Source: CAIVPM01 sp964477265
GTDB lineage: Bacteria > Bacteroidota > Bacteroidia > Chitinophagales > Chitinophagaceae
Direction: 5' to 3'
NCBI GenBank assembly: GCA_964477265.1
Contig: CAYZDJ010000001.1
Coordinates: 186,001-250,000 of the forward strand
Length of the DNA: 64,000 nt
A program made the translations under genes and the position numbers. This document shows, piece by piece, positions 27,386 through 35,426 of this stretch. How positions within the stretch are numbered: the first letter of the stretch is position 1; every line of letters begins with the position of its first letter. A model generated the notes under the pieces. It saw only the letters and a list, made by a program, of their open reading frames with translations. It was not told the origin of the DNA and did no database searches.

Positions 27386-28246
27386 TTATTTCACAACAGT
27401 TTTCATATATTCTCCATAACCACTTTTAGCATATTTTTCTGCTAAAACTAAAAGTTGTTCTTTGTTAATGTAGCCCATTCTGTAAGCTACTTCTTCTATG
27501 CAACCAATCTTTTTATTTTGGCGTTTTTCAATTACCCTTACAAATTCACAAGCTTCGCTAAGGCTTTCAAAAGTTCCTGTGTCAAGCCATGCTGTACCTC
27601 TATTCATAACACCTACATTCAATTTGCCTTGCTCTAAATACACCCTGTTCACATCAGTAATTTCATACTCGCCACGCGGTGATGGCTGAATGTTTTTTGC
27701 AATTTCTATAACGCTGTTATCATAAAAATATAAACCAGGAACTGCATAATTACTTTTTGGTTGCTTAGGTTTCTCTTCAATAGATTTTGCAATATTATTT
27801 TCATCAAACTCAACCACACCATAGCGTTCAGGATCGTGCACTTCATAAGCAAAAATGGCAGCACCATTTACATCGTTGAATGATTGTATTAATTTGCTAA
27901 AGCCAGCACCATAGAAAATATTATCTCCCAATACTAAAGCTACTTTATCATTGCCAACAAAATCAGCACCTATAACAAATGCTTGTGCTAAACCATTAGG
28001 TACAGCTTGTACAGCATAAGAAAATTTGCAACCAATTTCGTTACCATCACCCAAAAGCTTTTGAAACTGTGCACTATCTTCAGGTGTAGTAATAATCAAT
28101 ACTTCATTAATACCTGCAAGCATTAAAACACTTAGAGGATAATAAATCATTGGCTTATCATAGATAGGCATTAACTGCTTGCTTATTCCTTTTGTAATAG
28201 GGTAGAGGCGTGTGCCACTTCCACCTGCTAAAATTATTCCTTTCAT
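27386..28246 (-). CDS. rfbA: Glucose-1-phosphate thymidylyltransferase
   Basis: 286 residues from ATG 28246 (MKGIILAGGSGTRLYPIT); a start six codons upstream is possible. Nucleotidyltransferase signatures: GGSGTRLYPITKGISKQLMP, YDKPMIYYPLSVLMLAGI, LVLGDNIFYG, IEEKPKQPKSNYAVPGLYFY and GTAWLDTGTFESL. It makes dTDP-glucose from glucose-1-phosphate and dTTP, the first step to dTDP-rhamnose and related sugars. It lies downstream of rfbC and rfbB on the same strand, separated by a repeat rather than tightly packed. Confidence 0.95.
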   Translation of the reverse strand: MKGIILAGGSGTRLYPITKGISKQLMPIYDKPMIYYPLSVLMLAGINEVLIITTPEDSAQFQKLLGDGNEIGCKFSYAVQAVPNGLAQAFVIGADFVGNDKVALVLGDNIFYGAGFSKLIQSFNDVNGAAIFAYEVHDPERYGVVEFDENNIAKSIEEKPKQPKSNYAVPGLYFYDNSVIEIAKNIQPSPRGEYEITDVNRVYLEQGKLNVGVMNRGTAWLDTGTFESLSEACEFVRVIEKRQNKKIGCIEEVAYRMGYINKEQLLVLAEKYAKSGYGEYMKTVVK

Positions 28247-28258
28247 ATTTTTTGATAG

Positions 28259-28335
28259 TTTCACACAAAGCTACAAAGTTTACTAAGCATACTAAGACTT
28301 TGTAGCTTTGCTTTCGTAGCGTACTTTGTGTGAAA
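28259..28335. repeat. Nested perfect inverted repeat between rfbC and rfbA
   Basis: Outer arms TTTCACACAAAG (28259-28270) and CTTTGTGTGAAA (28324-28335) are perfect 12-bp complements. Inside, CTACAAAGT and ACTTTGTAG form a second 9-bp pair. It could form a cruciform in DNA or a long hairpin in the rfbC-rfbA message, and belongs to the GCAAAG/TTTCAC dispersed family. Confidence 0.85.
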
Positions 28336-28339
28336 TGAA

Positions 28340-28897
28340 TTAAAAATTAAAACTTTTTTTTGCTTCGTTAAATGTTGGAAGTATATTATCCTTATCGCTT
28401 AATAAAACATCATTCACATCAAACATCCAATCAATATTTACTGTTGAGTCGTTATAGATAAAGCCGCCTTCACTTTCTTTATTATAAAAATTATCGCACT
28501 TGTAAAAGAAAATTGCTGTATCACTTTTCACAACAAAGCCATGTGCAAAACCACGAGGCACAAAAAGTTGCTTATGGTTATCAGCAGAAAGTTCTATAGA
28601 AAAGCTTTGACCAAAAGTTGGAGACTCTTTCCTTAAATCAACCACAGCATCAATAACGCTTCCTTCTATTACTCTTACAAGTTTGGCTTGTGCGTGAATG
28701 CCAAACTGATAGTGCATTCCACGCAACACACCACGAGTTGATTTTGATTGATTGTCCTGAACAAAAGCAATGTCTAAACCTGTTAAGCTATGAAATTTTT
28801 GCTGGTTAAAGCTTTCAAAAAAATAACCACGTGCATCTGCAAAAACAGTATCGTTAATGATGTAACAATCTTTTAAGGGTGTTTGTTCTACTTTCAT
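28340..28897 (-). CDS. rfbC: dTDP-4-dehydrorhamnose 3,5-epimerase
   Basis: 185 residues, cupin fold. GVLRGMHYQ carries the catalytic His; SKSTRGVLRGMHYQFGIHAQ, KLVRVIEGSVIDAVVDLRK, FVPRGFAHGFVV and YKCDNFYNKESEGGFIYNDS are family signatures. It converts dTDP-4-keto-6-deoxyglucose to dTDP-4-keto-L-rhamnose. The reductase RfbD that normally completes dTDP-L-rhamnose was not found in the window. Confidence 0.95.
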   Translation of the reverse strand: MKVEQTPLKDCYIINDTVFADARGYFFESFNQQKFHSLTGLDIAFVQDNQSKSTRGVLRGMHYQFGIHAQAKLVRVIEGSVIDAVVDLRKESPTFGQSFSIELSADNHKQLFVPRGFAHGFVVKSDTAIFFYKCDNFYNKESEGGFIYNDSTVNIDWMFDVNDVLLSDKDNILPTFNEAKKSFNF

Positions 28898-28907
28898 TTT
28901 TATTTTA

Positions 28908-28946
28908 TTTCACGCAACGAAGCAAAGAAAAGCAACGAACGCAAAG
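28908..28946 (-). repeat. GCAAAG-family dispersed repeat copy
   Basis: TTTCACGCAACGAAGCAAAG followed by AAAAGCAACGAACGCAAAG. It differs from the copy at 32311-32344 by one substitution and a one-base insertion. Confidence 0.8.
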
Positions 28947-28980
28947 GTTTCACTAATCGTTAATCATTGATAACTCATCA

Positions 28981-30033
28981 CTATCTTCCAGCATACATAT
29001 TTTCGTAATAGTTAGCATAGTTGCCACTTGTTACATTGTTCAGCCATTCTGTGTTTTGCAAATACCAATCTATTGTTATTGCTAAGCCTTCTTCAAAAGT
29101 TACGCTTGGTTTCCAGCCCAATTCTTTATTGATTTTTGTTGCATCAATGGCATAGCGTCTGTCGTGTCCTGGCCTGTCTTTTATGTAAGTAATCAGTTGC
29201 TCACTTTCGCCAATTTGCCTACCTAATTTTTCATCCATTTGTTTGCACATTACTTTAATCAAATCAATATTTTTCCATTCGTTAAAGCCACCAATATTAT
29301 AAGTCTCATTTACTTTTCCATTATGAAAAATAGTATCAATTGCAACAGCGTGGTCAATTACAAACAACCAATCACGTGTGTATAAACCATCTCCATAAAC
29401 TGGTAAAGGTTTTTTGTTGATGATATTATTTATAAACAATGGAATCAATTTTTCTGGAAAATGATTTGGTCCATAATTGTTACTGCAATTGCTGATAACA
29501 GTGTGCATATGGTAAGTTTCGGCATAAGCTCTTACAAAATGATCACTGCTTGCTTTGCTTGCACTATATGGAGAATTTGGACTGTAAGGCGTGGTTTCTG
29601 TAAACAAACCAGTTTCTCCCAAAGCACCATATACTTCATCTGTAGAAACATGATAAAACAAGTGTTTGCTTAAATCTTCCTTCCAAAAATCTTTTGCAGT
29701 ATTTAATAGATTTACTGTGCCAACAATATTTGTATAAACAAAATCCAATGGAGATAAAATGCTTCTGTCAACATGGCTTTCAGCAGCTAAATGTATAACG
29801 TCTGTTACATTATGTTTTGTAAAAACTTGTTTTAAAGCATCAGCATCAAGCAGGTTAACTTTTTCAAATTTGTAGTTAGATGACTGGTCAATGTCTTTAA
29901 GGTTTTCAAGATTGCCAGCATAAGTCAATGCATCTAAATTTATGATGTTGTAGTTTGGGTATTTATTAACAAACAAACGCACAACATGGCTGCCAATAAA
30001 GCCTGCACCACCTGTAATTAAAATATTCTTCAT
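28981..30033 (-). CDS. rfbB: dTDP-glucose 4,6-dehydratase
   Basis: 350 residues, extended SDR. NAD motif ITGGAGFIGSHVVRLF, catalytic STDEVYGALG and YSASKASSDHFVRAYAETY (Tyr and Lys), substrate region NCSNNYGPNHFPEKLIPLFI and DWLFVIDHAVAIDTIF. It forms dTDP-4-keto-6-deoxyglucose from dTDP-glucose, acting between RfbA and RfbC. The three genes run rfbB-rfbC-rfbA in the direction of transcription, each separated by repeat-bearing spacers. Confidence 0.96.
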   Translation of the reverse strand: MKNILITGGAGFIGSHVVRLFVNKYPNYNIINLDALTYAGNLENLKDIDQSSNYKFEKVNLLDADALKQVFTKHNVTDVIHLAAESHVDRSILSPLDFVYTNIVGTVNLLNTAKDFWKEDLSKHLFYHVSTDEVYGALGETGLFTETTPYSPNSPYSASKASSDHFVRAYAETYHMHTVISNCSNNYGPNHFPEKLIPLFINNIINKKPLPVYGDGLYTRDWLFVIDHAVAIDTIFHNGKVNETYNIGGFNEWKNIDLIKVMCKQMDEKLGRQIGESEQLITYIKDRPGHDRRYAIDATKINKELGWKPSVTFEEGLAITIDWYLQNTEWLNNVTSGNYANYYENMYAGR

Positions 30034-30042
30034 CTGTTTTTA

Positions 30043-30136
30043 TTTCACGCAACGATGCAAATAAAGCAACGATGCAATTTTTTTATTAACTAATATTTTA
30101 TTTCACGTAAAGCTGCAAAGTAGCAAAGACGCAAAG
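30043..30136. repeat. Two tandem GCAAAG-family repeat copies
   Basis: TTTCACGCAACGATGCAA...GCAACGATGCAA at 30043 and TTTCACGTAAAGCTGCAAAG...GACGCAAAG at 30101-30136 in the same orientation, separated by AT-rich DNA, between rfbB and fcl. Confidence 0.8.
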
Positions 30137-30158
30137 TTTTATATTTATTGTTTGATAA

Positions 30159-31091
30159 CTAATTCCACTCAATGTTCTTGATTTCCTCATATACCATAGC
30201 TATTCCTTGTTCTAATGTTATAGAGGCTTTCCAGCCAAGATTGGTTAATTTAGTAACATCCATTAATTTTCTTGCAGTGCCATCTGGCTTGGTAGTATCT
30301 AAAACAATCTCTCCTTCAAAGCCAACAATTTTTTTAACCAATAAAGCTAAATCCTTAATTGAAATATCATTGCCACAACCCACATTTACCAAACCTTTTT
30401 CATTATAATTATTCATTAAAAAAATACAAGCTTCTGCTAAATCATTAACGTGTAAAAATTCTCTTAAGGGAGAACCAGAACCCCATAATGTAACAGTTGT
30501 ATCGTTATTTCTTTTTGCAGTAATAAATTTGCGAAGCAATGCAGGAAGAACGTGCGATTTTTCTAAATCATAGTTATCATTTGGACCATATAAATTGGTA
30601 GGCATGGCACTTATAAAATTACAGCCATACTGAGCTCTGTAGCTATCGCACAACTCAATGCCAGCAATTTTTGCAATGGCATAAGGTTGATTGGTTGGCT
30701 CTAAATATCCTTGCAAAAGATATTCTTCTTTTAAAGGTTGAGGTGCATTTTTTGGATAAATACAAGACGAACCCAGGAACATTAATTTGGTAACATTGTT
30801 AGCGTGTGAAGCATTAATAATATTAGCTTCCATCATTAAGTTATCGTAAATAAATTCTGCACGATAAGTGTTGTTTGCAACAATACCACCCACTTTTGCT
30901 GCTGCTAAAAAAACATAGTTTGGTTTTTCAGTCGCAAAAAAATCATTTACCTGTTGCTGGTTTCTTAAGTCTAATTCTTTGGAGGTTTTTGAAATGATAT
31001 TATTGAATCCTAAACTTCTTAATTTTCTTTCAATGGCACTACCAACCATTCCTCTATGACCAGCAATATATATTTTATCTTGAGTGTTCAT
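30159..31091 (-). CDS. fcl: GDP-L-fucose synthase
   Basis: 310 residues, SDR fold. NADP motif AGHRGMVGSAIERKLRSLGF, LAAAKVGGIVANNTY, FLGSSCIYPKNAPQPLKEEY, catalytic YAIAKIAGIELCDSY and NLYGPNDNYDLEKSHVLPAL are family signatures. It converts the Gmd product GDP-4-keto-6-deoxymannose to GDP-L-fucose. It lies directly downstream of gmd with a repeat in the 82-bp gap. Confidence 0.96.
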   Translation of the reverse strand: MNTQDKIYIAGHRGMVGSAIERKLRSLGFNNIISKTSKELDLRNQQQVNDFFATEKPNYVFLAAAKVGGIVANNTYRAEFIYDNLMMEANIINASHANNVTKLMFLGSSCIYPKNAPQPLKEEYLLQGYLEPTNQPYAIAKIAGIELCDSYRAQYGCNFISAMPTNLYGPNDNYDLEKSHVLPALLRKFITAKRNNDTTVTLWGSGSPLREFLHVNDLAEACIFLMNNYNEKGLVNVGCGNDISIKDLALLVKKIVGFEGEIVLDTTKPDGTARKLMDVTKLTNLGWKASITLEQGIAMVYEEIKNIEWN

Positions 31092-31104
31092 TTAGTATTT
31101 TTTG

Positions 31105-31132
31105 TTTCACGCAAAGTAGCAAAGACGCAAAG
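31105..31132 (-). repeat. GCAAAG-family repeat copy
   Basis: TTTCACGCAAAGTAGCAAAG then ACGCAAAG, between gmd and fcl; followed by AT-rich TAATAATTAATCATTAATAA words up to the fcl-side gene end. Confidence 0.75.
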
Positions 31133-31173
31133 CTTTATTTAATTTATCACTAATAATTAATCATTAATAATTA

Positions 31174-32265
31174 TTAAAGTCCGCTTTGTTTAATATGTCT
31201 TTCTTTTTTAAAGATTACTAAATCACTTGCTACCATCTCCTTACACATTTCTGCTAAAGTATATTTTGGTTTCCAACCCAATTTTTCATTTGCTTTTGTT
31301 GGGTCACCAATCAACAATTCAACTTCTGTTGGTCTGTAATATCTTGGATCGACTTTTACTACTGTTTTGCTAATTGGCAATTGATATTCAGCGTTGCTAC
31401 AAGACACAACATAACCTTCTTCATTTTCTGCTTCGCCTTTAAATGCAAGTTCAATACCTACTTCAGCAAAACTCATTTTTACAAAATCTCTGATGTAGGT
31501 TGTAATGCCAGTTGCTAAAACAAAATCCTCTGGTTTTTCTTGTTGCAAAATCAAATACATCCCCTCAATATAATCTTTTGCATGACCCCAGTCTCGTTGT
31601 GCATTTAGGTTACCTAAGTATAAGCATTCTTGCAAGCCTAAAGCTATTTGTGCTGTGGCTCTTGTAATTTTTCTTGTTACAAAAGTTTCGCCTCTGTTTG
31701 GACTTTCGTGATTAAACAAAATTCCATTGCAGGCAAACATATCATAAGCTTCGCGATAGTTTACAGTAATCCAGTAAGCATAAAGTTTTGCAACAGCATA
31801 AGGGCTACGAGGATAAAAAGGTGTGGTTTCACTTTGAGGAACAGCCTGTACCAAACCATACAACTCACTTGTTGATGCCTGATAGATTTTTGTTTTCTTG
31901 GTCATTCCCAATAAACGCACAGCTTCTAATATTCTTAACGTGCCAATTCCATCTGCATTTGCAGTATATTCTGGTTCTTCAAAACTTACGTGCACATGGC
32001 TCATTGCTGCCAGGTTATAAATTTCATCTGGTTGCACTTCCTGTATAATTCTTATTAAATTAGTACTGTCTGTAAGGTCGCCATAATGCAATGTTAAATG
32101 GCGTGTTGGCGTGTGTGGGTCTTCGTATAAATGGTCAATACGTTGAGTGTTGAATAAAGAAGAACGACGTTTAATGCCATGAACCTGATATCCTTTTTTC
32201 AATAAAAATTCAGCAAGATATGCTCCATCTTGTCCTGTAATACCTGTAATTAATGCTACTTTCAT
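31174..32265 (-). CDS. gmd: GDP-mannose 4,6-dehydratase
   Basis: 363 residues. ITGITGQDGAYLAEFLLKKG and GIKRRSSLFNTQRIDHLY bind NADP; STSELYGLVQAVPQSETTPF, YAVAKLYAYWITVNYREAY and FNHESPNRGETFVTRKITRA are diagnostic, and GLQECLYLGNLNAQRDWGHA follows. It makes GDP-4-keto-6-deoxymannose, substrate of the adjacent Fcl, so the glycan probably contains L-fucose. Confidence 0.97.
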   Translation of the reverse strand: MKVALITGITGQDGAYLAEFLLKKGYQVHGIKRRSSLFNTQRIDHLYEDPHTPTRHLTLHYGDLTDSTNLIRIIQEVQPDEIYNLAAMSHVHVSFEEPEYTANADGIGTLRILEAVRLLGMTKKTKIYQASTSELYGLVQAVPQSETTPFYPRSPYAVAKLYAYWITVNYREAYDMFACNGILFNHESPNRGETFVTRKITRATAQIALGLQECLYLGNLNAQRDWGHAKDYIEGMYLILQQEKPEDFVLATGITTYIRDFVKMSFAEVGIELAFKGEAENEEGYVVSCSNAEYQLPISKTVVKVDPRYYRPTEVELLIGDPTKANEKLGWKPKYTLAEMCKEMVASDLVIFKKERHIKQSGL

Positions 32266-32275
32266 ATTAATATTT

Positions 32276-32344
32276 ACGATGTACGATTTTAGTTTTACGA
32301 TTTAGTTTTTACGCAACGATGCAAAGAATGCAACGAACGCAAAG
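32276..32344 (-). repeat. TACGAT words followed by a GCAAAG-family copy
   Basis: TACGATGTACGATTTT and TTTTACGATTTAG precede a 34-nt unit at 32311-32344. That unit matches the reverse complement of 50952-50985 with a single mismatch, 18.6 kb away. The TACGATGTACGATT word recurs at 33087, inside the 3' end of the next gene upstream. Confidence 0.85.
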
Positions 32345-32369
32345 TTTGATTTAATTGCTTTTTTAATTA

Positions 32370-33077
32370 CTAACCATTGATAACTAATGGTAGTTCTTTA
32401 TCAGCCCTGTAATAATCTTCTGGTATGCCAATATCAATGAAATAGCCAGTTGATATAAAACCTGTAACTTTTAAGTTTGCAATATTAGGCTCTAAAAAGT
32501 CTTTTTCGTAAGAAAAATTTTGAGGCAGGTGCTTTGTTTTTTCTATAAAAGTATTTTTATCAAATACTAAAATGCCTGTATTGATAAAACCTTCACTGCA
32601 ATATTTTTTTTCGTTAAATTGATGGATGATATTTTTTTCATCAATTGTTACAGAACCATATCTGTCAAAGGCTTTCATAGGTGTTAGTGCTATACAGCAA
32701 TCAGACTTAGTATCCTGATAAAACTTAATAAAGTCTTTAATATTTACATCAAAAAAAGTATCGCCATTAATTATAATAATATCTTTTTGGGTTGATTTTG
32801 ATAAGCAAAATTTAATAGCACCACCCGTGCCTAAAGGTTCTTTTTCTACTACACAATCATATTTTAAATGTGGAAAGTCTTGCCTCAAAAAATCTTCTAC
32901 CTGATGGTGTAAATAACCAAGCGAAAAAATAAAATGAGTAACACCTTGTTGTTGCAGGTAAGTAATAAGCCAATATAAAAATGGTTTGTTAGCTATTGGT
33001 GCTAATGGTTTTGGAACTTCTTTAACAACAGTTTGTAAGCGTGTGCCAAAGCCACCAGCGAGGATTAGGGCTTGCAT
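32370..33077 (-). CDS. Sugar-phosphate nucleotidyltransferase (HddC-like)
   Basis: 235 residues. LILAGGFGTRLQTVVKEVPK, PLAPIANKPFLYWLITYL, EKEPLGTGGAIKFCLS and INGDTFFDVNI are nucleotidyltransferase signatures. The short form resembles HddC (D-glycero-alpha-D-manno-heptose-1-phosphate guanylyltransferase), but the hddA and gmhB partners are not here, so the substrate may be another sugar-1-phosphate. It lies two bases from the downstream end of the upstream membrane-protein gene, suggesting co-translation. Confidence 0.75.
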   Translation of the reverse strand: MQALILAGGFGTRLQTVVKEVPKPLAPIANKPFLYWLITYLQQQGVTHFIFSLGYLHHQVEDFLRQDFPHLKYDCVVEKEPLGTGGAIKFCLSKSTQKDIIIINGDTFFDVNIKDFIKFYQDTKSDCCIALTPMKAFDRYGSVTIDEKNIIHQFNEKKYCSEGFINTGILVFDKNTFIEKTKHLPQNFSYEKDFLEPNIANLKVTGFISTGYFIDIGIPEDYYRADKELPLVING

Positions 33078-33079
33078 TT

Positions 33080-34360
33080 TTAGTTATTTACGATGTACGA
33101 TTCTAGACTTGCGATTTGTTTTTTTGATTTGCCAAAAATTATTAATAAGCAAGGCACAATTAAGAAAGGAAACGATACACTTCTGTATCTTATTATAGCT
33201 GCATCAAAACAAACTGTGTAACCAATAAATAATAATAGAAAAAAACTAATGGTAAAGCAAGTTAAAATAATAGGTGAGCTAAAGGTTTGATTATTTTTTT
33301 TAATTGCAAAAACTAATGAAATGACTAGAATGATTATGAAAAAATAATTTTCAGTAGCAATGCAAAACTCTGTCTTTGATATTGTATTATTTGGAAATGG
33401 TCTAAACAAAGCTGATTGCAATGCAAAAGGAAAATAGCTTATAATACTTTTTGTATTTGGTTCTAATAATGGTGTATTAAATTTTGTATTTCCTTCAAGT
33501 GTTAAAAATTCATTATGCTTTGTAACAATTGAATTTCCAATTGGGTTTGTAAAATTTGTACTAGTAGAAAACAAAAAGGCACTTAGGCATATTGTTACAA
33601 TGATTGAAAATATTAATCTACTATTTAATTTAAATTTTGCAACTAAATACCAACCAAACAAAGCAGGAATAATTGCCAATAAATAATAATTTCTTAATGC
33701 AAAAATTGTAGCTAGACAAACTACTAAAATTAGTACTCGTTTAATAGAAATTTTATTGTTTAATATTTTACAGAAGATATATAGACTTATGGCAGTTGCC
33801 GAAAAAACAATCCCATCTTTATGGATAGCACTACACCAAAATAAAAAACTTGGGGTAAGGAAAATGGCAGCAATTAATGTCCATTTTTTTATAACAAAAC
33901 TTTCATTAAACAACTTATATAATGCTACACAACCCACCATAAAAAATGTATTAAAAAATAGCAGATTGATGTAATAATTTTTATTGCTTAGTACATTTAA
34001 AATTGCTAAAATTTTGGTAAAAAAGGTTGCTTTTAAATCGCTCCAAAAGGAGTGAGAGCTTGTAAAGAAATCGCCAGTTGTGGCATAGTGATTTGTAAAT
34101 AAATCTGCAAAAAATGCTTTGGGATTTTGTAATAAAAAATCTGTTTCTATTTTGCTATCTAAAAAATAAGCCCAAGTATCGGCATTTTCTATTTGTGATG
34201 GTAAAGAAAAATAATAACTGTATAAAAAACCTACTAAAACCTTTGCTGAAAATAGTGTAATTAAAATTTTGCTACTTAAGCCAGATTTTTTAAAAAAATT
34301 AACCTTAGTTATTGCAAAGCACAAAGCCAAAAAATAAAATGTAAAAAGTAGATAAAACAA
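33080..34360 (-). CDS. Polytopic membrane protein, polymerase or GT-C-like
   Basis: 426 residues with about ten hydrophobic helices. A large non-membrane loop near residues 55-125 contains ENADTWAYFLDSKIETDF and TNHYATTGDFFTSSHSFWSD; WCSAIHKDGIVFSATAIS follows. Gene context (between nucleotidyltransferase and glycosyltransferases) and topology suggest an O-antigen or capsule polymerase-like or GT-C protein, but no diagnostic motif was seen. One of three such candidates in the locus. Stop is two bases before the next gene. Confidence 0.6.
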   Translation of the reverse strand: MFYLLFTFYFLALCFAITKVNFFKKSGLSSKILITLFSAKVLVGFLYSYYFSLPSQIENADTWAYFLDSKIETDFLLQNPKAFFADLFTNHYATTGDFFTSSHSFWSDLKATFFTKILAILNVLSNKNYYINLLFFNTFFMVGCVALYKLFNESFVIKKWTLIAAIFLTPSFLFWCSAIHKDGIVFSATAISLYIFCKILNNKISIKRVLILVVCLATIFALRNYYLLAIIPALFGWYLVAKFKLNSRLIFSIIVTICLSAFLFSTSTNFTNPIGNSIVTKHNEFLTLEGNTKFNTPLLEPNTKSIISYFPFALQSALFRPFPNNTISKTEFCIATENYFFIIILVISLVFAIKKNNQTFSSPIILTCFTISFFLLLFIGYTVCFDAAIIRYRSVSFPFLIVPCLLIIFGKSKKQIASLESYIVNN

Positions 34361-34371
34361 AAAAATGTTGA

Positions 34372-35424
34372 TTAGTTTTCTATAAGAGATGAATAGAGAT
34401 TAATATAATTCTCTTTTACATTGTTCAAATTAAATTGTGCGTTATATAAACTTAACGATTGTTGCTGATAGTGTGAATAATTTTCTTTAACTTTTTTTAT
34501 TGCAGCTATAATAGTTTCAATATTATTTTCAACTAAAACACCGTTGTCTTTTATAAGCTCTACACAGCCACCAACATTGCTAAGTATTAATGGCAAACCA
34601 GCACTCATTGCTTCAATTGCAGAAATAGGCAAGCCTTCACTATCTGATATCAACATAAAAATATCATATTCGCTAAAAGCATTAAATGATTGTATTTCAC
34701 CAAGCAGTTTTACATTGCTTATTTTATTTTGGTCAACATAATTTTTCCATATGGCAAAGTTTGGTCCAGTGCCAGCAATATACAATTCTGCATTACTAAT
34801 TTGTTCAAAAGATTTAATCATTAAATCTATTCTTTTAGGATTGGCAAATCTTGCTAATGCTATTACTTTTAAAGGTTGATTTTGAACTGTATTTTTTTGC
34901 TGAAAAATAGGCAGTGTAGCATTTTTTACAACTAACAATTTATTTGAGTTGATGTCAATTTTTTTGATTGCAATGTTGTAATCATTGTTACTTACACAAA
35001 TTACTTTTGTAGAAATTTTGGATAAAAATTTCTCTACAGCATTTAATATAAAACTTAATTTACCACCATTGTAAACCGAACTCCAACCATGAGAAAAATA
35101 GCAAGAATTTGTTTTTGCAATAAATGCTGCAAGCCTGCCATAAAAACCAGCATTAGCACTATTGGTAATTACTAAATTTATTTTATTTTGTTCAATAAAT
35201 TTGATAAGTTGTAGTAGAAATGAAATTGATATTTTGCTTTCAATATTTCTGTTTAATAAAATGCCTTTTGTTTTATTCTCAACTTGTTCTGTAAGCCAAT
35301 CTTTTTGATTGGTGCATAAGTAAACCTCAAACTCATTTGCAGTAATATCAATTTGTTCTTTAACGAATTTTTGAGCTCCGCCAATTTCGGATTTGGTGAT
35401 GATGAAAAGGATTCTATATTTCAA
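34372..35424 (-). CDS. Glycosyltransferase, GT4-like
   Basis: 350 residues, GT-B fold. The N-terminal domain has SEIGGAQKFVKEQIDI; the C-terminal donor domain has VKNATLPIF, LIALARFANPKRIDLMI-like spacing (VIALARFANPKRIDLM) and the EX7E region SDSEGLPISAIEAMSAGLPL with ILSNVGGCVELI. Probably adds one sugar of the repeat unit at the cytoplasmic face of the inner membrane. It is tightly packed with the next glycosyltransferase gene (2-bp gap). Confidence 0.88.
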   Translation of the reverse strand: MKYRILFIITKSEIGGAQKFVKEQIDITANEFEVYLCTNQKDWLTEQVENKTKGILLNRNIESKISISFLLQLIKFIEQNKINLVITNSANAGFYGRLAAFIAKTNSCYFSHGWSSVYNGGKLSFILNAVEKFLSKISTKVICVSNNDYNIAIKKIDINSNKLLVVKNATLPIFQQKNTVQNQPLKVIALARFANPKRIDLMIKSFEQISNAELYIAGTGPNFAIWKNYVDQNKISNVKLLGEIQSFNAFSEYDIFMLISDSEGLPISAIEAMSAGLPLILSNVGGCVELIKDNGVLVENNIETIIAAIKKVKENYSHYQQQSLSLYNAQFNLNNVKENYINLYSSLIEN

Positions 35425-35426
35425 TT

